A program made the position numbers and the translations under genes. DNA of 64,000 nt from contig JAZGTN010000089.1 of NCBI GenBank assembly GCA_037783415.1, positions 2,790,001 through 2,854,000 of the forward strand. The letters run 5' to 3'. Under the pieces are notes generated by a model. That model had not been told where the DNA came from and searched no databases. It saw only the letters and a program-made list of their open reading frames with translations. This DNA is from Leptasterias polaris (lineage: Eukaryota > Echinodermata > Asteroidea > Forcipulatida > Asteriidae). Each line of letters begins with the position of its first letter. Positions within the stretch are counted from its first letter, which is position 1. Shown piece after piece: positions 12,746 to 22,800 of the stretch.

Positions 12746-12795
12746 GGGAACTGGCCCCCACCCCCACCCCCACCCCTGCATCCGCGCCTGCAATA

Positions 12796-13021
12796 AATTG
12801 AACAATGGCCTTAGCCCAGACCGCAGGAACAAAATAAAAACAAAACACAGACCTTAGATTACTCATTTGTTTTTTTTAATTGTCAATAGGTTAATTGTAC
12901 AATATATACAGGGATAATACAATTCTATACAGTACAACATTAATAGCCAATGAAGAATACGTCCATCTCAAGACCATAGCCAAGTCATAGAGTTATATAT
13001 CAAAACTAGAGGGAGAAACAA
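12796..13021. other. Gene-free interval
   Basis: Short AT-rich stretch between the composite element and the 17-bp minisatellite; nothing recognised. Confidence 0.5.
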
Positions 13022-13238
13022 CTGTGGCGCTGACCCACCATGGATACTGCCCCACCATGGGCGCAAGCTATCCCACCATGGGCGCAGTCCCACCACGGGC
13101 GCAGTCCCACCACGTGCGCTATCCCACCACGGGCACTGCCCCACCTTGGGCGCTGTCCCACCATGGGTACAGACCCACCAAAGGTACTGACCCACCAAAG
13201 GTACTGACCCACCATGGGCGCTGCCCCACAATGGGCAA
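13022..13238. repeat. 17-bp degenerate minisatellite
   Basis: About 12 copies of a 15-21-bp unit around CCCACCATGGGCGCTG (variants CACGGGC, CAAAGGT). Open frames on both strands here are artefacts of the repeat. Confidence 0.9.
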
Positions 13239-14356
13239 AAATACTTAGCAGTAAATTTCACACGAATGTCTTCTTAGGCTGATGCACAACCTGTTATTAT
13301 AATGATTGGTCAGCACCATCATATCGAGCGTCGTTTGTAACACCCTCTAGTCCTTATACATATATAACTTTATGAACTTAAGAGAACAAGGGATTAAAGA
13401 TGGCAGATTTATTCCACTACCCATCAACTTGATATGATTACAAGTCACTAGAAGAACCTAGCAGAATTCAGGAGCCAGCAATATCGAGAGAGCAGTATAA
13501 TCACATGATGGCACGCACTGCGACAAACATTTAACGAGCTGTCCGCAAGTCTATACAACCACAGACTACTTAAGTTCATCAAGTCAATAGGTCCTGGAAC
13601 ATATGCCATCCCTAACCCTCTCCCTGATCATTGGGGGCTAGCGTTCCGAGACGACCTGATTCTCACGGCAGTTTTGTCCATTCCAGCAATTTAACATAAA
13701 AAAACCTCATGTCTGCAACAAACAGTAAACAAATTTACACAGTTGGTAATAATAACAAGTTAAATATAAATAGAGGTGAGGAATAAAATAGATCAGGAGT
13801 AAACAAGATAAGTGTAGCCGGAAGCTGGTGGGACATTTTGCTGAAATGGATTCAAATTATCAAATTTGTTCTAGAAAAATAGATTACGCAGTTGAAGGTA
13901 ACGTTAGTGAACAAAGCCATATGTTCCTTTTGAGGGGGTTTCTACAGCAACTGAAAATTAAAAATGCAAATGTTACGAATTATTTGCTTTAATTGTGTTT
14001 TTTGATGTAGCCAATCAATCATCACATTCCTAGAATTGAATTTCAAATCTAAAAGGTGTTCTGCAAATTAAAACAAAAAGCACAGAAAATGTCATTGCCA
14101 TTGCCTTTTTAAAACAAAAACATTACCAATGTGTAGGTCAATAATTTCACGAACAAAAAGTCAACATACAAGATAAAACATGGTCAAAGTTGCTCTCTCT
14201 TTTTTTCACACTAAATTGTCAAAAAAACTTGAGATCCAATGAAGTAAATTTGACAAAATTGCCCGTTTGTATCGCCTGACAAGAATGAATTTTTAAAAAC
14301 ATACTTAAACAATTTTGCTTTCTCCAGAGCAACTTAGCTTTTAAAATAATAGTAAC
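13239..14356. other. Gene-free AT-rich interval
   Basis: No recognisable exon, element or repeat over about 1.1 kb. Confidence 0.6.
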
Positions 14357-15076
14357 AATTATGAACTCTTACCCAGTTACTGAGAATTATGAACTCTTAC
14401 CCAGTTACTGAGAATTATGAACTCTTACCCAGTTACTGAGAATTATGAACTCTTACCCAGTTACTGAGAATTATGAACTCTTACCCAGTTACTGAGAATT
14501 ATGAACTCTTACCCAGTTACTGAGAATTATGAACTCTTACCCAGTTACTGAGAATTATGAACTCTTACCCAGTTACTGAGAATTATGAACTCTTACCCAG
14601 TTACTGAGAATTATGAACTCTTACCCAGTTACTGAGAATTATGAACTCTTACCCAGTTACTGAGAATTATGAACTCTTACCCAGTTACTGAGAATTATGA
14701 ACTCTTACCCAGTTACTGAGAATTATGAACTCTTACCCAGTTACTGAGAATTATGAACTCTTACCCAGTTACTGAGAATTATGAACTCTTACCCAGTTAC
14801 TGAGAATTATGAACTCTTACCCAGTTACTGAGAATTATGAACTCTTACCCAGTTACTGAGAATTATGAACTCTTACCCAGTTACTGAGAATTATGAACTC
14901 TTACCCAGTTACTGAGAATTATGAACTCTTACCCAGTTACTGAGAATTATGAACTCTTACCCAGTTACTGAGAATTATGAACTCTTACCCAGTTACTGAG
15001 AATTATGAACTCTTACCCAGTTACTGAGAATTATGAACTCTTACCCAGTTACTGAGAATTATGAACTCTTACCCAC
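14357..15076. repeat. 28-bp minisatellite, about 26 almost identical copies
   Basis: The unit reads AATTATGAACTCTTACCCAG then TTACTGAG. Copies are virtually perfect, with the first divergence in the last unit (acccacttac). Such homogeneity implies recent expansion or assembly from one unit. Confidence 0.98.
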
Positions 15077-15191
15077 TTACATGGACATGGACATGAAACA
15101 TGGAGGACGATCACGTGCTATAACTGTGTGAGAGTTAATAATTCCATGCGTGCAGCCACATGCCTGCTTTGATCATTACAACACGGCCCGT

Positions 15192-15579
15192 TTAAAGGCA
15201 CAGTACACGTTTGGTAATGACTCTGAAAATTAATGGCAATAAAAACTTACTTGGTAAGCAGCTTTGGGTAGTATAATGAATTTTGAGAAACTTTTAACTT
15301 CAAAGTACTACGGTTTATGGAAAAATATATCACTTTTTATTCCCCAAAATTTGAATCTGAGAAGCGTTTCTGTCAGAAACGCTTCTCAGACTGTGTATTC
15401 CTATGGGGAATATTCTTCCTGCGTGGAAATCTTCGCTCCGGTTTTTCGGTGACATCTCAAAAACGCGACCACCTTTGAAGTGAAATTTTCACAGGTTAGT
15501 TTTATTGTATATACCTACATTTTCATAGGATTAACACAATCATTAGGCTCCAATTACCAAACGTATACAGCACCTTTAA
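15192..15579. mobile_element. TTAA-flanked TIR element
   Basis: Ends read TTAAAGGcaCAGTACACGTT and, inverted, AACGTATACAGcaCCTTTAA, with TTAA at both ends (15192-15195 and 15576-15579). TTAA targets are typical of piggyBac and Kolobok elements. No transposase. A perfect 17-bp-arm hairpin lies at 15356-15390. Confidence 0.8.
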
Positions 15580-16252
15580 GCTAGTAAAACCAAAGTTTGG
15601 TTCTGACCAATGAAAAGCACTTAAGACTTATGGTGAAATGGCACCATCAACAGCATCAACAAGAGTCTGTTTCTAGCATCTCGTTACACTGTGTCAGTGC
15701 TTTTAATTGATTGTCCAACGGTTCAAAACTACTGCCAATCCATCCATACAGGGGAAGGCAAGTCTGGACCGAGTTCTTCAACTTGCATTGCACAACACAT
15801 AAGATCTACAGCATTATGGGCCATGTCGCACTGAGGCAACATACACTAGTTCTAATCACTATCCAAGAAAGGAATAGTTCACCTCATTTTGTCAAGAATT
15901 TAATAAGCAGAAGTTCATTTTGTTCTATACCCTTTTCTTTTACACTGCTGCTGATCAAAACATCAAGTTTTACACCCACCGGTTCTTTCCTGAACCAACA
16001 CAAACTCATAGAGAAATGTCATGCACACGGTGCTTCCACAAGTAGTAAATTTTTAACATTCGTTTTCATCCACAGGCTTTCAGAAATTATTACTTGTCGA
16101 AGCTCAATCAAGAGAGGTCATGTTTCCGAGAGAAGAAAATTGTGAGTAAAATGTAAGCTTTGGTTCTGTTTAAAGTTTAGCCAAAACAAGCCTTGCAGGA
16201 ATTGTTTCATTAATAAATTTTATTGTACAGTCAAATATTCAAAACTTCAACA
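15580..16252. other. Gene-free interval 3' of COP1
   Basis: A 144-codon plus-strand ORF (15711-16145) is the longest non-repeat frame, but it has no recognisable domain, odd composition and no splice support. It is not called as a gene. Confidence 0.5.
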
Positions 16253-16326
16253 AAATAGTTTGGGCTTGAACAAAGACAAATTGACTGGATCTAGTCAATT
16301 TGTCTTTGTTCAAACCCAAACTATTT
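16253..16326. repeat. Hairpin made of two inverted SINE tails
   Basis: 34-bp arms (16253-16286 and 16293-16326, one mismatch) around a 6-base loop. Each arm is the 'attgtctttgttcaa.ccca' tail found downstream of the tRNA-like SINE B copies at 25248, 37700 and 46190. Confidence 0.85.
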
Positions 16327-18374
16327 AAAATATACCCAGTCAGTTTCCCTTGTTGTTTATAACTTGACTTCAACAAAATAGTCCCAAAATAATTTACAAC
16401 GACCTGTCTCTCAGCATAATGGGAACAAAAATCAAGATTTGAATACCAGTACAATAATGTTCAACTCTTTTGCATGCTGGTGTTGTCTGACCTTGACTCT
16501 GACCTACAATGGTCCGCATAATTTGATAATTTGAATCCTTTGCTGTAACAGAATTCTACTCGAATATCTGCTACAAAACAAAGGAATCATTTAACTGTGG
16601 ATAGAAACGTCTTGGGCCAACACCGTCATGGTTTTGATGAGCACAGAATTAAGCAAAATAAGAACAGCAGAGGTTATGAGGATTGTCATGCCATGGATCA
16701 TAAAGCTTTGTAGAAATGAACAACGAAAACGTAAAGTTCTGTTGGGAACTGTGAAACCTCGACTTGAAAACTTGACTTTTTGAGCTGTTAAATGATTACG
16801 AATATGATATCAGTGAAATGTATAATGAAATTTACTCATTCAAATTCTAAAAATATAATGGTTTGATTAACGACTCTTAAATGGAGAATTTTTTTGATTT
16901 TGTTGTTACTTAGGATAAGTAAAAATAAAATATTTTAAAACAGTTTTAATTTTCAGGTTTTTTCCTTTTGCGAATAGGCCCTATTTTGTAAAAATCAAAC
17001 AAATTCCAAGATGTAATTTTAAAAATATTCAAAAAACTTTCTGCATTTCTGGCCGACTTTCATTGTGCCTTTGAAAATTTAAAGGAACTTTTCTTTGTAT
17101 TGGAAAAGAGGAAAAACAAAACTTCTATTTTTCAAACTTCACGTTGAATCAAATCTTCCCTGTGGCAATACATAACTATATTGCTAAAATAATGCAAAAA
17201 ATAATTAGTCATACATTTGCATATATTGGCATATATTTAAATATATTAAGTATGAATTTTCCTCTCTCCGCCTCACAAAACTATAATCACTTTCTTCATC
17301 TTTCATTGCACATCATATTTAATAAATATTACTTCCCACTTTGGGATACTTCCTCAAAAATATTGGACTCAGTTTCCCTTTTGAGAGCGGTGAAGTGGAA
17401 ATTCATGAATTTTTTGTTACAAAAACATCCCATTCTTGGTTGCAATAATTTCTTTAAAACATTTACCTCATAAAAAATAGTCAGAAGTTGTTAGTTTTGT
17501 TTTTCTCTGACAACAAATTTTAAACTTTCTAGGAAATTTGGTATAACTGGAACTCAGATTCTTGGTACGTATTTTTCTTCATACTTTTTGTGTTATTGAA
17601 TAAATCTACTCATATTGAATACAACAGAACTGTTTGGTCTCGCAATGAAATTATTGTAACTGCTAAAGTATGCCAAAGAAAAGTAGAAAACATAAATATT
17701 TTTTGAGGTAAGGCGACAAAGACAGATTTTTCACCACAGCTTTAAAGAGTGAACTTCCTCGTGGTATAATTTGATTTGTAAAAATAGAAAAATATCACCG
17801 AGCAGACAAGTTAATTTCATTCACAAATTTGTTTTATCAAAGATGCTACCACCAAGGAGTAATTAAATGACAATTAATTATTAAATTTATTTCATCAATA
17901 TCAAATGTTTGGTATATTCAATCAAAATATTGGTTTTTTTTTTTTTTTGGCCAAGTCGCTTGTCATTCTAGATTCAGTTAATCGTGACTGTCTTTCAGCA
18001 CTTTGTACAAGACAAATTTGTGTTGATGGTTGAGAATTTTGACGGGTTTGTTTTGCTTAAAGTACTAAGTGAAGTACCAGTAATTATTGTGCCGATAATT
18101 GTTCCCACTCTTTTCATTATTTGGACTATATCTTCCTAAAAATTAAAAAACAGTTTACTCTACCCAAGAAAAATCAACCAATTAGGTTGATATTTATATA
18201 TGCTGAAAATCGCTTCAACTCAGTGCAACAAGTACAAGATGATCTTGAATGAGTAATGAACAGAACGATGGAGGGCTGTCATAGCTCTTACAGAGCCATC
18301 CAAAATGAAGAGGGGGTGTACTGTTAGCAATTTTTGACAAGCTCAGGGGCAACTAAAAACTGGATGACATTGAT
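16327..18374. other. Gene-free AT-rich interval
   Basis: About 2 kb of AT-rich DNA with poly-T near 17935. It could hold COP1 3' UTR or flank, but no feature is decisive. Confidence 0.5.
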
Positions 18375-18560
18375 GAATCCAAGGCAATGACAAACAGACT
18401 GACAAACAGTACGACACTAACGAGTCCAAGACAATGACAAGCAAGAATACAATGACAAACAAGAATACAATGACAAACAAGATGACATTGGCAAACATGA
18501 CACAGACGGATCAAATGCAATGCGAAACAAGATGATAATGACAAATAATAAGCAAGTTCC
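18375..18560. repeat. Degenerate 'aatgacaaacaaga' repeats
   Basis: Irregular 18-21-bp repeats built on caatgacaaacaagaatac / gatgacattggcaaacatg. An echo occurs at 19215-19240. Confidence 0.7.
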
Positions 18561-18777
18561 GACCAGGACAGTTGTTGAGTATAGCTGAACAAACTTGACT
18601 TGAACATTGTCTAGTCACCTGTGGATAGTGTGCTCTAGTCAACTATTTGGAACCAGCCACATGACCATGGTCACTTCCCTAGTTATTGTAGGGACTAATG
18701 ACTAAAGTCCAGTCACTAGACTTTAACTAGAAGTGTTGGCACTAGATTATCAGTGAGCATATGTAGCTAATAAACAA

Positions 18778-19181
18778 TGGTCGACCACGGTTCCTTGGTC
18801 GACTATGGTTCCTTGGTCAACCACGGTTCCTTGGTCGACTATGGTTCCTTGGTCAACTTTGGTTCATTGGTCGACTACGGTTCATTGGTCGACTACGGTT
18901 CCTTGGTCGATCACGGTTCCTTGGTCGACTACGGTTCCTTGGTCGATCACGGTTCCTTGGTCGACTACGGTTCCTTGGTCAACCACAGTTCCTTGGTCGA
19001 CTACGGTTCCTTGGTCGACTACGGTTCCTTGGTCAACCACAGTTCCTTGGTCGACTACGGTTCCTTGGTCGACTACGGTTCCTTGGTTGAATTCAGTTCC
19101 TTGGTCAACCACAGTTCCTTGGTCAACCACAGTTCCTTGGTTGAATTCAGTTCCTTGGTCAACTACAACGGTTCCTTGTCA
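18778..19181. repeat. 18-bp minisatellite
   Basis: About 22 copies of an 18-bp unit GGTTCCTTGGTCGACTAC. As 18 is a multiple of three, several frames stay open on both strands (for example repeating VDYGSL). The frames begin and end with the array and are not regarded as genes. Many units contain GTCGAC. Confidence 0.95.
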
Positions 19182-19760
19182 GACCTTGCTACCAGAGGAT
19201 CAGGACAAATCCAAGGCAATGACAAACATGATGACAATGACGATTGATGCAAACACTTCAATCCAAAAAGTCAATCATGGAATCATAGGCCATCCCTTGC
19301 ACACTTCGCTGATATGGTCATTGTAGATCCTGCTTGTACAAATCACTGTTGGGTCACACAGTTCATCCTTCACTTGCTGTAATTTACATAATCTCCTAGT
19401 TTACGAAACTCCAAAAAACAAAAGTGGTCCTGACGATATGTTGATCACCAAAACATCCAAAGAACAAAGTCTGGGGGAAACGTTTACTCAACAAATTTTG
19501 CAATTTCATTTTTAAAAAGCAGCCAGATGTCACTGTCACAAAAAAGCTCCCAAAACAATCCTTGCGTTTAAAATTAAAGAAGGGGTCGGGAGTTGGCAGA
19601 TGAGTGCAGACACAAGGTGTTTTGTTTTTTGAATTTAATATTAACCACCATGACAGGAAGATTGTCGAGCTTAAGGTTTAGCACAGTTTGATTGGAAGTG
19701 GACACCAGGGACTGATGAGCTGGCGAGTTGGTGGACCCTCTCAGAGGGTGGTATGTTGGA
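19182..19760 (-). other. COP1 3' flank or 3' UTR
   Basis: Lies directly after the COP1 stop codon on the minus strand. No poly(A) signal could be assigned with confidence. Confidence 0.4.
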
Positions 19761-19823
19761 TCATACTAATTCCAGCACCTTTATTGTACCCTGGCTGTTT
19801 GCTGCTACCAGGACATTGGAACC
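19761..19823 (-). CDS. COP1: COP1 terminal coding exon Q
   Basis: The acceptor CCTCAG/GGT follows a long T-rich tract. The exon encodes [20 protein letters not shown] followed by TGA, identical to the human C-terminus except Val for Ile. It closes the last propeller blade. The poly(A) site downstream was not located. Confidence 0.97.
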   Translation of the reverse strand, partial: GSNVLVAANSQGTIKVLELV

Positions 19824-22800
19824 CTGAGGACATAAAAATAAAAAAACAACAACGAGGATCAAAACTTGGAAATCTAACTCACTAAACATTTACATTTTAC
19901 TGTAAACCTTCCTAAATCATACAGAATCCAATCAGAATAAACAATTGTAGACTCTGATAAGAATGTTTTGATTAAGTCTTGCCCTATTACAATGTATGAT
20001 ATACTCCATGCTTCCAGAGTCCTGCATGAAAATTCTGCCCCCAAATCGAGGCTCTACACCCCAAATCGAGGCTCTACACCCACATGGCTTACCGTGCAAA
20101 AGACAAATATTAGTAGTGGCAACTACAAACAATGAAACCAATGTATTTAGGCAACATTCATAGCTATTAAACATCATCTGCTGTGAGTATTGTACTTGCT
20201 GATTACTATCGCTAGATATCAAGATCTTAGACTTACCGTTCTCCAAGCAACAGCGCTGACAAACTCATTACTATCGCTAGATATCAAGATCTTAGACTTA
20301 CCGTTCTCCAAGCAACAGCGCTGACAAACTCATTACTATCGCTAGATATCAAGATCTTAGACTTACCGTTCTCCAAGCAACAGCGCTGACAAACTCATTA
20401 GCATCTTCTTCCTTCTTCTCTTTGTCCTACCCAGAAATAAACACATTCAGTTTATTTGTATAATGATCACCGTCAAACCATAAAGTCATTGTTCCATCCA
20501 ATGGAAGGTAAATCATTGTGATATTTGAAGCACTTAACACTTGCATCACCGTAAAGCATTTGATACTCTAACCCAAGCAGCCTGTAGATTTGTGCCGAAG
20601 GACTCGGAACTTAGCACTGAGTTATACAATGCTAGCACACATCAATGTAACAGTAAAACCTTGGTAATAATCTTCATCCTCAATGCAATTCTAACATTTA
20701 TAAATCTGTTTTCTCATTTTGCATACACAGTTAGGGAACAATTTTGTTCAGCAATGTTGCATGGCAAAATATTTAGACTTAATACGTTTTTTGCACAAAC
20801 TTTATATTAGCATTGTGTCAAAAATTACGATTTTTGAATAGCAACTGATACAGCACATTCGAAACGTTATTGTAAAATGCTATGTAAGTACTAGTTATTG
20901 TTATTATTAAAAGAACTGTCTCTCTTCAGAGGCTCCTTCAACTCACCAGAACACTCCTGACAGTGTCAAACTTGAACGTGACTAACTGCTTGGACAGTCC
21001 TTTATAGTACAGATAGAGGGAGTTGTTCTCACTGCCGCAGGCAATGTAGTCATCGTTTGCAGCTAACCCTACAAAGTTCTTATCGTTTGTGTGACCACGG
21101 AATGTGCGTAAACAATGGGGTTTATCCACGGACCACAGCTTGAGCTGACTATCCGTAGACCTGCATAGGAAAGGTTTAGATTACTCCGTGTTAAAAGGAC
21201 AAATAGATTCCAATAGATAGTTCCTGATAAATGCTATTTTTACTTGTAATTTGGGTTCTGGCTTTGAGCTGGGTCCAGCGTATACCTTTTTATACACAGC
21301 AAAGAGGTTTATCGACCAAGCATGCAGGATAAATGTTCCGTATGTGGTTTTTATGCAAAATGCATAGTTCTGTATTCATTGAATGATATCATTTCCGGTA
21401 AAGACAGCCGACTGTATGACTTCACGTGGGAACTATTTATACACTGGCTTTCATAATACTTATCTATTCTGATTATGTGGCCATGTTTAAATGTGCGATA
21501 TAAACAGTCAGAAGTGATTAAACATGACCTGAAGTTATTGAGTCAAAAGAGGGCGCTATCAGATGACTGAACAGATTCACCGCATTTTAACTCCCTTATT
21601 ATTAGCCTACAAATTTCAACCAAATGGATGCTCATGTTTTTTTAGAAACTGCATGGTTATTTCCTTCATATATAATAGGTTTCAAGCAATGAATGTGAGA
21701 ACAAAAGGTTCAAAAAAATGTTCATAGATGTTTGAGCATGGTACCACTACAGCAGCAGCAACGTGTAGTGCTGACTAAGTGTTTTCCTTAAGGGCCTCGT
21801 CACATTTTTTTTTGTGAACTAGGAAGCAACCTCTGCTCCTCAAGAACAATTTTCCCCGACAAAATCTTAACATCCAAGAGAAAATTGAGTCCAATTGAAA
21901 TATACCTCATGCATTGACGTCATCACGTCACCATCTTACAGGTAAGATGATGATGCAACAATGGAAAACGCAAATCTATGTATGTGCAGCACACAGGATT
22001 GGCCAATGAGTAACCTTCTTTTGACCTCTAGCCAAGGGACCCCAACTCAAAACGACGCCATGTGCATAATGTCTATTGAAGATTGCCTGGTTGCCTATAA
22101 ATTGCCGCTTGTGACACAGCCCATGGACAGGATATTTAGTCTAGATAGTACTGGGCCCAATTTCATGGCTCTGCTTACCGTAAGCAAAGAATCGGCACTT
22201 ACGGAAGCAGGGAATTCTGCGCTTTTTCAGTGTATTTCACGGGTTAGCAGGGAATTTTGCTTGTGGGCATGCGTAACCCACTTTGCAAGGCATTCTACGC
22301 TTACACAGCTAGCGCAGAAATTCGGCGCTTGCTCGGTAAGCAAAGAATGGTTATCGCAAGCGCAGAATTTGGCGGTAAGCAGAGCCATGAAATTGGGTAC
22401 TGGAGACTTACGCAGACACAATCTCCTCTGAGTTGACGAACTTGGTGTAGGACACGGCCTTCTTGTGTCCCTTGAATACATTGAGGGGTTGCTTGGGATA
22501 CCTCAGGTCGTAGTAGTGGACGCAGTGATCGGCTGAGCCAAAGGCTAATGAGTACATTTTGGAGGGGTTGAATTTCACGCAGCAGACGTTGGCCTTCGCC
22601 TCTAGACATGCTACGGAGCGTTCTTGATTCGTAGACCAAAGTTTCACTGCAAACAAAACCATACAAGCCACGATATAAATAAAGGCAGATCCAAGATGAG
22701 CATCAATCTTAATTTCTAAGCGAAATGTGATACTGCTGCCAACTCATCTTAAAGGTAGGCTCATAGATGGGTTTTTGTCAATGAAATGCTGAAGTACGGC

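Larger units (their letters stand above)
2488..12790. mobile_element. 10.3-kb composite foldback transposon with internal satellite array
   Basis: The outer ends are imperfect inverted repeats: CAGGGGCGGATC at 2488 and, reading inward on the other strand from 12790, CAGGCGCGGATG. They are flanked by a 5-bp direct repeat CAATA (2483-2487 and 12791-12795). Inside are roughly 1.1-kb inverted arms (2806-3894 and 11681-12745), then degenerate ~62-bp repeats, then an array of ~323-bp units (about 4290-11210). CAGGGGCGGATC-type ends and the 'ggggtccaggggcgaagcccc' style of DNA are familiar from hAT elements, though typical hAT duplications are 8 bp. No transposase was found, so it is non-autonomous. 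An alternative reading is two unrelated inverted repeats captured around a satellite. Confidence 0.7.

Noticed and set aside
13006..13261. Open frames on both strands with repeating MVGQ/PPWAL peptides
   Set aside because: They coincide exactly with the 17-bp minisatellite and have no upstream or downstream coding support.
15711..16145. 144-codon plus-strand ORF
   Set aside because: No recognisable domain, no splice or promoter support, composition typical of random AT-rich DNA.
18777..19326. 156- and 173-codon ORFs of VDYGSL / STTVPW repeats
   Set aside because: Open frames arise because the 18-bp unit is divisible by three and lacks stops. They do not extend as plausible protein beyond the array.
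19932..20246. A frame reading [13 protein letters not shown] that resembles the COP1 tail DGESNVLIAANS
   Set aside because: It is out of frame with exon P and lies in intron and repeat sequence. The true terminal exon (19761-19823) is a far better match with correct phase and splice site.
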